Assembly (NCBI GenBank): GCA_013285805.1
Contig: JABDGY010000008.1
Coordinates: 1 to 54,298 of the forward strand
Length of the DNA: 54,298 bases
Direction of reading: 5' to 3'
Origin: Bacteroidota bacterium
GTDB taxonomy: Bacteria > Bacteroidota > Bacteroidia > JABEUT01
The notes under the pieces are model-generated. The model ran no database searches. It saw nothing but the letters and a program-made list of their open reading frames with translations, and was not told the DNA's origin. The position numbers and the translations under genes are program-made. This document shows, one piece after another, positions 27,464 through 37,423 of the stretch (within the stretch, counting starts at the first letter, position 1; the number at the start of each line of letters is the position of its first letter).

Positions 27464-28267
27464 TTAAGGAACTATTATACTCTTGGTAGTTACAGCATAC
27501 GCGCTGAAGTAACCTAATGCACCATTATTAATATTAGATGCAGGATTAGCTGGCGCAACATTCGCTCCGCCTCCACCACTGGCATTATTCAGCGAGCTGT
27601 AGTATTTAAATACGTTCGGGTCAATTGTTTCAAGATATACCCTTACAGAATCACCTGCTTTAAGGCTGTCGTTCTCGCCCACTAAAGGGAATGTTATCTT
27701 TTGCCCGCTTTGCAATTGATTATCGGTGAGATAAATACGGGTACTTACAGTACTATTTATCTTCTTTATAAACTTGTAATAATTTGTACCACCGCCCGGG
27801 TCCTGGAAAACAACATTCACTACTAGTGAATTCCTTCCGAAAGGGCTTTTTGTAACAGTTAGCGTATCAATATTCACCGGTTGTGGCATAGTACATGTGG
27901 AACTATATGACTTTCCATTTGCATTTGCAATATTCAATGTATATGTCCTGCCCGGAACGCCTGTAAGTTTTGCCGATGTATATGTTCCCACGGGATACTC
28001 AAAAAGTGTATCAAGGTTACCTGCATTATCACCTATGGTTACAAAAGCCCCGGCAATAGCAGGAAAATAATTGGGGTCGCTGAAGTTTACGGTTTGGGTT
28101 AAAACTACAGTATCCCTAATGGCCATATCAGTAAAGTTAGCCTGTACAACTGTTTGGGGAGATACAGAATTGAGGTCTATATTTATAACCTTCTGGCATG
28201 CTGTAAACAGAATACTGGCAACCGCTATTCCAAATCCGCTTTTTATATATCCGTTAATTCTTTTCAT
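27464..28267 (-). CDS. DUF4249 lipoprotein
   Basis: 267 residues with lipobox F-T-A-C (Cys24) and the DUF4249 start C-Q-K-V-I-N-I-D-L. An Ig-like beta-sandwich follows (P-A-I-A-G-A-F-V-T-I-G-D, then P-G-R-T-Y-T-L-N-I). DUF4249 genes nearly always lie downstream of a TonB-dependent receptor, as here with a 4-base gap; they are thought to be surface or periplasmic accessory lipoproteins, though no reaction is known. The element at 27362-27456 marks the operon end. Confidence 0.87.
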   Translation of the reverse strand: MKRINGYIKSGFGIAVASILFTACQKVINIDLNSVSPQTVVQANFTDMAIRDTVVLTQTVNFSDPNYFPAIAGAFVTIGDNAGNLDTLFEYPVGTYTSAKLTGVPGRTYTLNIANANGKSYSSTCTMPQPVNIDTLTVTKSPFGRNSLVVNVVFQDPGGGTNYYKFIKKINSTVSTRIYLTDNQLQSGQKITFPLVGENDSLKAGDSVRVYLETIDPNVFKYYSSLNNASGGGGANVAPANPASNINNGALGYFSAYAVTTKSIIVP

Positions 28268-28271
28268 ATTC

Positions 28272-30596
28272 TTAGAATTTGAAATTATATGAAATGGATG
28301 GTACTATGCCAAATAAAGCCGTCAACACTGCCTGTGTTTCCTGCGAATTGTTGGGGTTCGTCTGGAAAGTTATAGTATAGGCGTTCCATCTATCGTACAC
28401 ATTGTAGATAGAAAAATTCCAGCTCGATTCAAATTTCTCGGTTTTCTTGCGCTGCCATGTAAGGCCCACATCCATGCGGTTGTAATCGGGCATCCGGTAA
28501 CCATTGCGACTGGTGTAATAAAAATAAACATTACCGTCGACATCATATTTGCCGCTGGGGAAAGTAACCGGGCTGCCGGTGTAATAAATAAACGTAGCAG
28601 ACAATGTTACCTTTTTTGATAACTGGTAAATACCCACTACCGATATATCGTTGGGTCTGTCTTGTGTCGACGGGTACCAGCTGCCATTATTTATATAAGG
28701 TATTTGTATCTCAGCTTTTGATAGTGTGTAGCCAATCCACCCGTTAAAACGTCCGTATTTCTTTTTCAGGAAAAATTCTATGCCATAATCGCGGCCCTGG
28801 CCAAATAGCAATTGAGATTCTACATTTTCATTAAAATTTAACTGGGCATTATCGCGGTAGTCCAATGCATTTTGTATTATTTTGTAATACACTTCCGCAG
28901 AAAATTCGTAATCGTTGTTATGGAAATTCCTGAAATAACCTGCCGAGAACTGGTCGGCTATTTCGGGCTGAACATATGTGCTGCTGGGTATCCATAAATC
29001 TGTAGGGCTGGTGGTTGTAGAATTACTTAAAAGGTGCATATTCTGCACATTCCTGTCATACGATACTTTAATCGAGCTCTTTTCATTCAGCAAATAAGTA
29101 GCAGCCACACGTGGTTCTAGATTCAAATACGTTTTTACAATTTGTGTTGAACTGTACACATTCGAGTCGATAGTTGTGCCTGTAGCCTCATTATAGGTTT
29201 TAAATGTTCCAGGGCCAATGAGGCTAAACGCGGTCAGCCTTAACCCGTAATTTATAGTTATGCGCTGCGAGGCTTTAATTTCATGGGAAGCATAAAGGGC
29301 ATTCTCCCATGCATATTTATCGGTAAGGGCAATGTCATTACTGGTTGAACTATTTACAGCTGTTATAGTGCCGGGAACTATTTCATGGTAGGTTGAACTA
29401 AAGCCAAACTTTATTTTATTCTTTGAATTAAGGAAATACTCGAAATCTTCTTTCACACCATAATCCTGTATCCTCGACAAAATACCGATGCTCGTACCCG
29501 AGAAGTTGATACTGATATTGTCATTGTAATTACTTACTATAAAAGAGGTATTACAAAATAGTTTATCGCTGAATAAATGGTTCCAGCGCAACGTGCCGGT
29601 AATGTTCCCCCAGTTAATACCAAATGTAGTACCCAGCCCCAAAACGTCTTTACCAAAATAACCCGACAGGTACAACCTGTCTTTATCGCCCAACTGGTAA
29701 TTGGCTTTAACATTTATATCGTAAAAGTATATTTGGGTTTGCCGCAACAAACTGTCGCTTGATAGTTTCAGGAATTCATCGAGATACGTTCTCCTCGCAC
29801 AAATTATAAATGAGCCTTTGTTCTTCTTAATAGGACCCTCCACACTGATTCTTGAAGATATAAGCCCTATTCCTCCACTCACTTTGAATTTCTGGTTATC
29901 TCCATCGTTCATTTTAATATCAAGTACCGAGGCTAACCGGCCACCATATTCCGCAGGCATGCCGCCTTTGTATATGGTTACATCCTTTATAGCATCTGAA
30001 TTAAATACTGAGAAAAAACCTAACAAGTGAGATGCGTTATACACAGGTGCCTCATCGAGCAGGATAAGGTTCTGGTCGGCCGAACCGCCCCTTACATAAA
30101 AACCACTATTACCATCACCGGCCGATTCTATACCCGGCAATAACTGTATCGTTTTCAATATGTCCTTCTCGCCAAATAATACAGGTATGCTATTTATCTC
30201 TTTTATATCAACCTTCTCCACTCCTATCTCAGTATTGGTAATATTATCATTCTTCTTTTCGCCACTTACCGATACTTCGTTTAATTGTGTGCCTCCTTGT
30301 GAGATAGTGAAGTCTAATTTTGTATTGGCATTCAACTCTACATGAACCGTTTTGGCTGCATAGCCCAATAGTTGAGCCGTAACCGTATAACTGCCCTGTG
30401 GTATGGTTATGGAATAAAAGCCATATGCATTGGTGCTTGTTCCTGTGGCGGTAAGTTCTTTTATTGATACTGTGGCGCCAATAAGTTCTTCGCCTGTAGC
30501 GGAATCTTTAACATACCCGCTTATTGTGAAATTGCTTTGTGAGAAAACCGGCAACATAACTAAGGTCAGTAGCGCCAGCAAAATGATTTTTTTCAT
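28272..30596 (-). CDS. TonB-dependent outer-membrane receptor with carboxypeptidase-like N-domain
   Basis: 774 residues. A signal peptide (ending V-F-S-Q, residue 20) is followed by a carboxypeptidase-D regulatory-like beta domain (about 23-110, G-Y-V-K-D-S-A-T-G-E-E-L-I-G-A-T-V), a plug (about 125-225, with F-Y-V-R-G-G-S-A-D-Q-N-L-I-L-L-D-E-A-P-V-Y) and an outer-membrane barrel ending in Phe. It imports a large or scarce substrate with energy from TonB-ExbBD. It is paired with a DUF4249 protein, not a SusD, so glycan uptake is less likely than a metal, peptide or other ligand (inference). It lies downstream of the ABC export operon but has its own 83-base upstream region. Confidence 0.93.
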   Translation of the reverse strand: MKKIILLALLTLVMLPVFSQSNFTISGYVKDSATGEELIGATVSIKELTATGTSTNAYGFYSITIPQGSYTVTAQLLGYAAKTVHVELNANTKLDFTISQGGTQLNEVSVSGEKKNDNITNTEIGVEKVDIKEINSIPVLFGEKDILKTIQLLPGIESAGDGNSGFYVRGGSADQNLILLDEAPVYNASHLLGFFSVFNSDAIKDVTIYKGGMPAEYGGRLASVLDIKMNDGDNQKFKVSGGIGLISSRISVEGPIKKNKGSFIICARRTYLDEFLKLSSDSLLRQTQIYFYDINVKANYQLGDKDRLYLSGYFGKDVLGLGTTFGINWGNITGTLRWNHLFSDKLFCNTSFIVSNYNDNISINFSGTSIGILSRIQDYGVKEDFEYFLNSKNKIKFGFSSTYHEIVPGTITAVNSSTSNDIALTDKYAWENALYASHEIKASQRITINYGLRLTAFSLIGPGTFKTYNEATGTTIDSNVYSSTQIVKTYLNLEPRVAATYLLNEKSSIKVSYDRNVQNMHLLSNSTTTSPTDLWIPSSTYVQPEIADQFSAGYFRNFHNNDYEFSAEVYYKIIQNALDYRDNAQLNFNENVESQLLFGQGRDYGIEFFLKKKYGRFNGWIGYTLSKAEIQIPYINNGSWYPSTQDRPNDISVVGIYQLSKKVTLSATFIYYTGSPVTFPSGKYDVDGNVYFYYTSRNGYRMPDYNRMDVGLTWQRKKTEKFESSWNFSIYNVYDRWNAYTITFQTNPNNSQETQAVLTALFGIVPSISYNFKF

Positions 30597-30679
30597 ACTT
30601 ATTTACAAGAGCAGGTTTTATTAGGTTGGTAAATATACATAGATACGCCATCTATAACGGGTAAAAACATACTATAGTA

Positions 30680-31798
30680 TCAAGTAGTTTTACGGTAGTT
30701 AAGTATGGCCCAGGTATTCAGTACAAGGCCAATAATGAATACATATAGTATATGGAACCTTATATCAGCAAAGCCGCTACCTTTTATCACCACCATCCGC
30801 ATAACATCAATGAAATAACTTACAGGGAATAAGTGAGTTATAATTTTTGCCCATTGGGGCATACTATCTATAGGAGTATAAAGGCCGCTCATCATGTTAA
30901 ATACCATCATAAACAAAAACATTAAGGAATTCGCTTGCTGCTGCGTTTCAGTATAGGTAGATATAAGCAGGCCGAAACCCAGAATTGCAAACAGGAACAC
31001 CAGCAGGAAGGTATACATAGTAATAAGATTTCCTATAGGGGCTATGCCGTACCCGACAAATGCAATAAGCAAACCGAAAGAGAAAACTACAGCGCCCATT
31101 ACCACAAAAGGTAAAAGTTTGCCTAAAATGAATTGCCATTTTTTAATGGGTGTAACGTTTATCTGCTCTATTGTGCCAATCTCTTTTTCCTTTACAATAT
31201 TAAATGCAGCCGAAAGCCCTGCAATACCTGTAACCAATGATACTAAAATGGCAGGCACCATAAATATGTAATAGGTTAATGTCGGGTTGTACCAAAAGGA
31301 AGGAACAACTTCAATATCGGGTTGTGCCGGCAGGGGTGTAGGCTCCACCATTTCCATGCGTATCTGGTTATTATAATCAGTCATTATACCACTCAGGTAG
31401 CCGAAGCCTACGCTTGCTTTAACACCATTTATGGCATTTACTTCTATAGCTACTTTTTTGCTGCCTTCCTTAATAAGGTCTTGCGCAAAGCCGTCCGGTA
31501 TCTCTAATACTATGTCGGCCTTATCATTTTCAATCAGCTTATCAGCCTTTGAATTAAAGTCGGTATACCCCGTTAATTTAAAATAACCCGATGATTTTAT
31601 TTTGTCGGCAAGCTCCTGTGAAACCGTTGAATGGTCGTGGTCGACAATGGCAATGTTAATATTCTTAATGGTGAAGTTTGCCGCCATAGGGAGCAATATA
31701 AGCTGTATGGCAGGGGCAATGAACAACCTTCCGATAAATCCTTTATCGCGGAATATCTGCCTGAACTCTTTCTGTAATAAAAACCAAAGCGGTCTCAT
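30680..31798 (-). CDS. ABC-2 type export permease (YbhR/YbhS-like), second of two
   Basis: 372 residues: one N-terminal membrane helix (about 20-45), a large periplasmic loop (to about 175) and five C-terminal helices, the layout of ABC-2 permeases with an extended external domain. It carries the W-Y-N-P-T-L and K-E-K-E-I-G-T-I-E-Q-I-N-V-T-P signatures. Its start overlaps the stop of the other permease (TAATG). With its paralogue it forms the channel of an efflux system. Last gene of the operon. Confidence 0.9.
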   Translation of the reverse strand: MRPLWFLLQKEFRQIFRDKGFIGRLFIAPAIQLILLPMAANFTIKNINIAIVDHDHSTVSQELADKIKSSGYFKLTGYTDFNSKADKLIENDKADIVLEIPDGFAQDLIKEGSKKVAIEVNAINGVKASVGFGYLSGIMTDYNNQIRMEMVEPTPLPAQPDIEVVPSFWYNPTLTYYIFMVPAILVSLVTGIAGLSAAFNIVKEKEIGTIEQINVTPIKKWQFILGKLLPFVVMGAVVFSFGLLIAFVGYGIAPIGNLITMYTFLLVFLFAILGFGLLISTYTETQQQANSLMFLFMMVFNMMSGLYTPIDSMPQWAKIITHLFPVSYFIDVMRMVVIKGSGFADIRFHILYVFIIGLVLNTWAILNYRKTT

Positions 31799-32904
31799 TA
31801 TTCAAGTCGTATTTTAAAGTTTCGTAGCGCTACCACAATGAAAAACGCTGTCATTCCCATTAATATCAAGGTCTCTTTCCATATAGCTGAAAAGCCAAGC
31901 CCTTTAAGCATTACATCCTTCACAATTATATAATACCATTTTGCAGGAACAATGTTTGATAGTACCTGCAACACCACTGGCATATTTTCAATAGGGAACA
32001 TATAACCACTTAAAAGCATAGTAGGTAACATCATTCCCAGCATTGATGCAAACATGGCTGCCTGCTGCGATTTGGTTACCGTAGATATGTATAAGCCAAG
32101 CGAAAGCGCAGTAATAATTAATAAAGTGCTTTCTGCTACAAGCAGGAATAAACTACCCTTTATAGGTAAATCAAGTGCGTATACACTCAACAACAAAATA
32201 GCAGCCAGGTTAATCCATGAAAGAATAAGATAAGGTATTGCCTTTGCAACTATAACCATCAATGGCTTTACGGGCGATACCAAGAGTATTTCCATAGTGC
32301 CCAATTCCTTTTCCCGCACAATAGATACAGATGTCATCATAACACATACCAGCAACAATACCATGGCCATTACACCCGGTACAAAATTGGGCGCTCCTTT
32401 CAAATCAGGATTATAAAGCATTCTTACTTCAGGTATTATGGTATAGGGCACAGATGAATTTGGTGACAGTTGAGACTGGTAATCGCTGACAATTGTGTTA
32501 ATATAGTTGGTAAGCTGTGTAGCAGTATTTGGGTCTGAGGCATCGGCTATTACCTGGATTGATGCCTTGTTAGTGTGCATCAGGTCGTTATAAAAATTAA
32601 CAGGAAAAACAACGGCCAGTTTTATTTTGCCTTCTTTAAACGCTGCATCTATCTCCGAGGAGCTTGTAAGTACTTTCTGAATATTGAAGAATTCGCTACC
32701 TGCTATTTTATTTATTATCTGTTGCGATGCCTGGTCCTTTGCATTATCAACCACAGCAATATTGGCATTCTTAAGTTCATTGGTAAGCGCGAAACCAAAC
32801 AACACAATCTGCACAACGGGCAAGCCAAAAAGCATTACAAGGGTCTTAGGGTCTCTAAAAACCTGGTAGAATTCCTTTTTTACAAATGACAATAACTGTT
32901 TCAT
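31798..32904 (-). CDS. ABC-2 type export permease (YbhS/YbhR-like), first of two
   Basis: 368 residues with the same topology as the next permease: helix at about 20-42, external domain, five helices from about 175. Family marks are L-Y-N-P-D-L-K-G and R-E-K-E-L-G-T-M-E-I-L-L-V-S-P. It follows the second ATPase gene by 22 bases. Substrates of characterised relatives are drugs, cations or bile-type compounds; none can be inferred here. Confidence 0.9.
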   Translation of the reverse strand: MKQLLSFVKKEFYQVFRDPKTLVMLFGLPVVQIVLFGFALTNELKNANIAVVDNAKDQASQQIINKIAGSEFFNIQKVLTSSSEIDAAFKEGKIKLAVVFPVNFYNDLMHTNKASIQVIADASDPNTATQLTNYINTIVSDYQSQLSPNSSVPYTIIPEVRMLYNPDLKGAPNFVPGVMAMVLLLVCVMMTSVSIVREKELGTMEILLVSPVKPLMVIVAKAIPYLILSWINLAAILLLSVYALDLPIKGSLFLLVAESTLLIITALSLGLYISTVTKSQQAAMFASMLGMMLPTMLLSGYMFPIENMPVVLQVLSNIVPAKWYYIIVKDVMLKGLGFSAIWKETLILMGMTAFFIVVALRNFKIRLE

Positions 32905-32926
32905 AATAGTTGCTGTTAGCTATTAA

Positions 32927-33667
32927 TCAATCTGCCGATCGTTTCGCTTGTCTCGCTAGTTTATAAAATACTTCATCCATACTGGCCACTCCGAATTTTT
33001 GCCTCAGCCCACCCGGGGAATCAAGCGCCTCTATCTTGCCATCAACCATAATAGTTACCCGGTTACAATACTCGGCCTCATCAAGGTAGTGGGTAGTAAC
33101 AAAAATTGTAATTCCCTTATCGGCTGCATCATATATCAAATCCCAGAACTCGCGTCGCATATAAGGGTCAACTCCACCAGTAGGCTCGTCAAGGAAAACT
33201 ATTTTAGGTTGATGAACAATAGCCACAAGGAATGAAAGCTTCTGCTTCCATCCCAATGGCAATGAACGCACCAGGTTATTTGCTTCCTTTTCTAGGCCAA
33301 GTTTTGAAATAAGCTCTTTGTTCTTTTCTCTTATTTCGCTTCGGCTCAGTCCGTAAATACCGCCGTAAAATTCTATATTCTCTAAAACAGATAAATCTTC
33401 ATATAGCGAAAACTTCTGACTCATATAGCCAATGTTCTTTTTAATCTCTTCAGGTTGGGTAAACACATCGAAGCCCGCCACTGTAGCCTCGCCTGAAGTA
33501 GGTGTAGATAAGCCACACAACATGCGCATAGCCGTAGTTTTTCCTGCTCCATTAGCTCCAAGGAAACCAAATATCTCTCCCTTGTAGACGTCGAATGTAA
33601 TTTCATCAACGGCCACAAAATCGCCAAAACGCTTGGTCAGTTTATTTGCTTTTATTACCGTTTCCAT
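32927..33667 (-). CDS. ABC transporter ATPase (matches C-terminal half of YbhF)
   Basis: 246 residues from the ATG at 33667; a GTG one codon earlier is also in frame. Walker A is G-A-N-G-A-G-K-T and Walker B I-V-F-L-D-E-P. The signature loop is S-L-P-L-G-W-K-Q instead of L-S-G-G-Q, the same variant that I recall from the second half of E. coli YbhF. It overlaps the preceding ATPase gene by 26 bases in a different frame, which keeps the two halves as separate proteins with coupled translation. Cytoplasmic, powers the two permeases. Confidence 0.92.
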   Translation of the reverse strand: METVIKANKLTKRFGDFVAVDEITFDVYKGEIFGFLGANGAGKTTAMRMLCGLSTPTSGEATVAGFDVFTQPEEIKKNIGYMSQKFSLYEDLSVLENIEFYGGIYGLSRSEIREKNKELISKLGLEKEANNLVRSLPLGWKQKLSFLVAIVHQPKIVFLDEPTGGVDPYMRREFWDLIYDAADKGITIFVTTHYLDEAEYCNRVTIMVDGKIEALDSPGGLRQKFGVASMDEVFYKLARQAKRSAD

Positions 33668-34577
33668 CACTCTGAACTTTTAATAATCGTATGAAACAAT
33701 CTTCTACCGTCGGTGTTACCGGTTTAAATTCAAGATCTGTATGGCCGCTTTCCGCTAAAAATTCCCTTATTTCCTCCTCGCCACATTCCGTTGACAGATG
33801 AAGATATTCACCAAATGTGTAACAATTCATTGTGCAGTCGTGGCTACGTAAATCATTCAGTAGCTTGTACATGGCAGGCGCTTTCACGGCATACAACTTT
33901 TCAGGGTATGCCTTAACAGTATCTTCGGGAGAAGCAATGGATAAAAGCTTTCCTCCTAATATTAAACCTATACGGTCGCATAGTGTGGCTTCGTCCATAT
34001 ATGAAGTAGACACCAGAATTGTAATTCCCTGTGCTTTCAGGCGTTTCAGCATCTCCCAGAATTCCTTGCGCGATACAACATCCACTCCCGTTGTGGGCTC
34101 ATCGAGAAACAAAACTTTTGGTTTATGAATGAGGGCGCAACATAATGCAAGTTTCTGCTTCATTCCACCCGATAGCTTACCGGCACGCCTATCTTTAAAT
34201 GGTTCTAATTGCACATAAATATCCTTTATCAGGTTGTAGTTCTCTTCTATTGAAGTTTCAAATACCGTAGCAAAAAAACTAAGGTTCTCTTCCACCGTCA
34301 AATCCTGGTAAAGCGAAAACCTGCCCGGCATATAACCCAGTATTCCGCGTATAGCTTTAAAGTCCTTTACTATGTCATACCCACCAACAGTGGCTGTCCC
34401 TTTATCGGGTATAAGTAATGTGGTAAGCATTCTGAAAATGGAACTTTTCCCTGCACCGTCAGGGCCAATAAGCCCAAACATTTCCCCTTCGGCTATAGAA
34501 AATGACACATCATCCACCGCAAGGACTTTACCCTTGTTATACGTTTTGGTAATATTTTTTAATTCAATTGCGTTCAT
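33642..34577 (-). CDS. ABC transporter ATPase (matches N-terminal half of YbhF)
   Basis: 311 residues. Walker A is G-P-D-G-A-G-K-S (38-45), the signature L-S-G-G-M-K-Q (135-141) and Walker B V-L-F-L-D-E-P (about 155-161), with T-T-G-V-D after it. A C-terminal extension (about 215-311) follows the nucleotide-binding domain. The Asp in the P-loop is characteristic of YbhF-type first halves. It starts 3 bases after the adaptor gene and overlaps the second ATPase. Confidence 0.92.
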   Translation of the reverse strand: MNAIELKNITKTYNKGKVLAVDDVSFSIAEGEMFGLIGPDGAGKSSIFRMLTTLLIPDKGTATVGGYDIVKDFKAIRGILGYMPGRFSLYQDLTVEENLSFFATVFETSIEENYNLIKDIYVQLEPFKDRRAGKLSGGMKQKLALCCALIHKPKVLFLDEPTTGVDVVSRKEFWEMLKRLKAQGITILVSTSYMDEATLCDRIGLILGGKLLSIASPEDTVKAYPEKLYAVKAPAMYKLLNDLRSHDCTMNCYTFGEYLHLSTECGEEEIREFLAESGHTDLEFKPVTPTVEDCFIRLLKVQSDGNGNKSK

Positions 34578-34580
34578 CGC

Positions 34581-35477
34581 TTATTTAAAACTCATCTCAC
34601 CATACATTCCAATCTTCAGGAAGCCGTCATTAATAACCCTGATTTTGATGGCATACACCAAATCAGCTCTTTCCTCTTTTGTAGGTATTGTTTTAGGAGT
34701 AAACTCCGCTTTATCAGAAACCCAGTAAATAAGGCCATCGTAATAAGCATATTGCTTAGCACCTTTGTCAACTCTCACTTTTACTTTTTGTCCCAGTTTA
34801 GCTTTGTCAAGCTGATCGCCTGTAATGTATGCGCGAAGAATCAGTGTATCTGTTTCGGCAATTTTGTACAATGCCTTGCCCGGCATTACCACTTCATGGT
34901 CTTCAGAATACTTGGTAAGCACAGTACCGTGAATAGGGTTTATAATTCTGCATTTTGCCAATTGGTCATTCAACTGGTCTATCTGGCGTTGCAAGGGTGC
35001 CACGTCTTTTTCAATAGTATTTGAACTTATCCCTAAAGAAGACTTCTGCGCCTCTATTTGTTTGGTAATCATATCTACCTGCGTGTTGGCATCGTCAACC
35101 TGTTGCTGGGTTGCAGCATTTTGCTTGAAAAGGTTATTCATACGTGTCTGGTTCTTCTCGGCTTCGGCTAACTGGGATTGTAATGCCGCAACCTGCACAG
35201 GAATATTAGGTATCTGGCTGGTAGTCGACGCTATTTGCGCTTCCAGTTGCTGCTTCTTATAATAAAGCTGCGCGCTATCTACATAACCTATAAATTGATG
35301 GGGTTGAAGTGTCTGCCCCTCTTCTACATTAAGCTGCATTATAGTTCCGGTTGCCTCGGTAGATACAATTGTTTCCACCGATTCAAACGCACCTGCCGCA
35401 TCAAAATCATTCTCGCTGTTGTGGCACGACGCAAATATTACCGCTACTCCTGCCGCTATTAATGATACCTTTTTCAT
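34581..35477 (-). CDS. HlyD/YbhG-type membrane-fusion protein, lipoprotein-anchored
   Basis: 298 residues. A lipobox I-F-A-S-C (Cys18) anchors it by lipid rather than by a membrane helix. Order: lipoyl-like half motif (about 40-65), a long coiled-coil hairpin (about 70-180, rich in Q, L, A, K), second lipoyl half with G-T-V-L-T-K-Y, and a beta-barrel domain to the end. It bridges the inner-membrane ABC pump to the TolC channel. The gene follows the TolC-family gene by 18 bases. Confidence 0.9.
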   Translation of the reverse strand: MKKVSLIAAGVAVIFASCHNSENDFDAAGAFESVETIVSTEATGTIMQLNVEEGQTLQPHQFIGYVDSAQLYYKKQQLEAQIASTTSQIPNIPVQVAALQSQLAEAEKNQTRMNNLFKQNAATQQQVDDANTQVDMITKQIEAQKSSLGISSNTIEKDVAPLQRQIDQLNDQLAKCRIINPIHGTVLTKYSEDHEVVMPGKALYKIAETDTLILRAYITGDQLDKAKLGQKVKVRVDKGAKQYAYYDGLIYWVSDKAEFTPKTIPTKEERADLVYAIKIRVINDGFLKIGMYGEMSFK

Positions 35478-35495
35478 TTTAAAGAATTTTAATTT

Positions 35496-36764
35496 TTAGT
35501 TTCCTGTTATATTCTGATATTCGTATTCGTCCATTAAAAATTGCACCTGGTGAAGCAGAAGATTTTGTTTTGCCAGATCCTCCGCGTCAAGGTCGCTTAT
35601 GTAATCGTGTACTGTAATTACACCGTTATCTAACTGGGCCTTTGCAGCCTCTTTTACTGATGTACGTTTGCCTATTATATCATTATCCTTGTTTATCAGT
35701 TCCTTCAGCTTAATCATATCGGCGCTTTGCTGCTTAACGCTTTGTTTCGTATTAAATAGGAAAACATCACGCTGGATATCTATCGTCTGCCTGTCGATAT
35801 TCAATAACTGCCTTTGATTTTTGAGGGTATAAAACCCACCCAGCGACCAGCTTAAACGGATACCGGTAATGTAATACGCGGCAGGGTTAACATCAAATCC
35901 GTTAAGGCCGGGCAATGCATAACCACCCTGGAAAAATGCTGATAACCTCGGCCTGTTACCTGCTTTCAACATATTGTCCTGTACATCGTCGCTTTTTTTC
36001 TGTGAGTCATACATGGCAAGTTCGGGCCTGTGAACACTATCAGAGACTGTCACATCACGGGGTGTTGCAAGCGTTGTGTTTTCATCAAGTGCCTTGTTTA
36101 TAAACAATCCTAACATATCCATATATGCCTTGCGTGAAGCTTTAAGGCTTATTTCATTCTGCTGTTGCTGCATCAGGTCGGCTTGTAATTCATCGAGGCT
36201 GCTTTGCAAGGCTGTACCATTTGTAACTCCTGCCTGAACAAAATCAATACTGCTTTGCAGGTCTTTCTGTGTAAGTTTATTTTGCTTTATCTGCTCATCA
36301 ATAAGCAATGCGCCAAAAAACATCTGGTTTATCCTATCCCTTAACGTATACAACTGCACCTCTATACTTTGTTCCTGTATATCAGCACCTGTTACCTGGG
36401 CTTGCTTTTGCTGCTTTATCATACCACCATCGTAAATGGTTTGGTCAACCTCGCCGTGAATATTAAACTGTTCCAGCGGAGGGGTAGGAAAACTTAAACC
36501 GCTGAACGCCTTCGGCAAACCGCTGAGTGATATTGTTGTAACTGCCGACTGGTATGTAGCCTGTCCGTTAACCGTAAACTGGGGCAAATATCCTTTTGCT
36601 GCATTCGATACATTATACTCTTTCGATTGCTCTATTAATCCTCGTTGCCTTATAAGCGGGTATTGCTGCCTTGCCCTGGCATAACATGTATCAAGGGTAA
36701 GAGCCTGGGCATTTACTGCAATAGCTGCAATGGTAAACCCAACTGCTGCAATTATTCTTTTCAT
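35496..36764 (-). CDS. TolC-family outer-membrane efflux channel
   Basis: 422 residues from the ATG at 36764, which gives a normal signal peptide (M-K-R-I-I-A-A-V-G-F ... A-V-N-A-Q) and has an AAGG ribosome site about 8 bases upstream. An ATG eight codons earlier (36788) would spoil the signal. The body shows the long amphipathic helices of OEP proteins with heptads of Q, L and A and a conserved Y-P-L-I-R-Q start (L-D-T-C-Y-A-R-A-R-Q-Q-Y-P). It forms the outer-membrane exit duct of the pump. It sits directly behind the regulator gene. Confidence 0.9.
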   Translation of the reverse strand: MKRIIAAVGFTIAAIAVNAQALTLDTCYARARQQYPLIRQRGLIEQSKEYNVSNAAKGYLPQFTVNGQATYQSAVTTISLSGLPKAFSGLSFPTPPLEQFNIHGEVDQTIYDGGMIKQQKQAQVTGADIQEQSIEVQLYTLRDRINQMFFGALLIDEQIKQNKLTQKDLQSSIDFVQAGVTNGTALQSSLDELQADLMQQQQNEISLKASRKAYMDMLGLFINKALDENTTLATPRDVTVSDSVHRPELAMYDSQKKSDDVQDNMLKAGNRPRLSAFFQGGYALPGLNGFDVNPAAYYITGIRLSWSLGGFYTLKNQRQLLNIDRQTIDIQRDVFLFNTKQSVKQQSADMIKLKELINKDNDIIGKRTSVKEAAKAQLDNGVITVHDYISDLDAEDLAKQNLLLHQVQFLMDEYEYQNITGN

Positions 36765-36790
36765 TTTTATGCCTTTTTTATAATTCATGG

Positions 36791-37405
36791 TTATTTCACT
36801 TTCATCATTGCATCAATCCATTTGGGTACAAGTGTCCTTCTTTCTTCAATAAGCTCAAGGAATTGCTTATCATCCATATTATGCGAGTTCTTTATCATAG
36901 GCTTACCTATAAAGGGGAATATAGTAAGTGATACTACATTCAACATGAAATTAACAGGGTTCATATCAGGCATTTTGCCCTTTTTTATCGCTTTCTGTAC
37001 CTGCTTCATAAGAAATGAATCGCGGAAACGCCCCTGGAACTGCGTACGGGTAGAGCTCTTTATATTCGACATTACAAAAATGGGTAGCTCAGGGCTGTTC
37101 AGCAACATATCAATATACCGGTTAACAAGTAACTCCACTTTTTCTCTTATGGTGGTTTCTTCGTCGTTAATAATACCTACTATGGACTGGAAAAACTTCT
37201 GCATGTTCTCCTGCATTACTATTTCAAAAAGCTTTTCCTTGCTGCGAAAATAGTAATTCAATAAAGCAAGGTTAATGCCTGCTTCGTTAGCTATATCGCG
37301 GGTTTTAACAGCATCGAAGCTCTTTTCGGTAAACAGTTTCCTGGCAGCTTCAATAATCTTCTGCTCGGCGCTTTCTTCTGATTTTTTGGTTTTGGCAGTT
37401 TTCAT
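36791..37405 (-). CDS. TetR/AcrR-family transcriptional regulator (CecR-like position)
   Basis: 204 residues from the ATG at 37405; an upstream TTG (37426) lies inside the promoter box and is rejected. The N-terminal helix-turn-helix reads T-R-D-I-A-N-E-A-G-I-N-L-A-L-L-N-Y-Y-F-R-S-K-E-K-L-F (about 40-65), followed by an all-helical ligand domain. It is the first gene of the efflux operon and is likely its repressor, released by the exported compound. In E. coli the TetR-type CecR (YbiH) heads the ybhGFSR operon in the same way. Confidence 0.93.
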   Translation of the reverse strand: MKTAKTKKSEESAEQKIIEAARKLFTEKSFDAVKTRDIANEAGINLALLNYYFRSKEKLFEIVMQENMQKFFQSIVGIINDEETTIREKVELLVNRYIDMLLNSPELPIFVMSNIKSSTRTQFQGRFRDSFLMKQVQKAIKKGKMPDMNPVNFMLNVVSLTIFPFIGKPMIKNSHNMDDKQFLELIEERRTLVPKWIDAMMKVK

Positions 37406-37423
37406 TATTTCAGAATTATGGCA

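Noticed and set aside
32927-34577. The two ABC ATPases as one gene broken by a frameshift
   Set aside because: Each part has its own start codon, Walker A at the normal distance from the N-terminus and a complete domain, and both are intact. Separate halves coupled by a 26-base overlap explain the sequence better.
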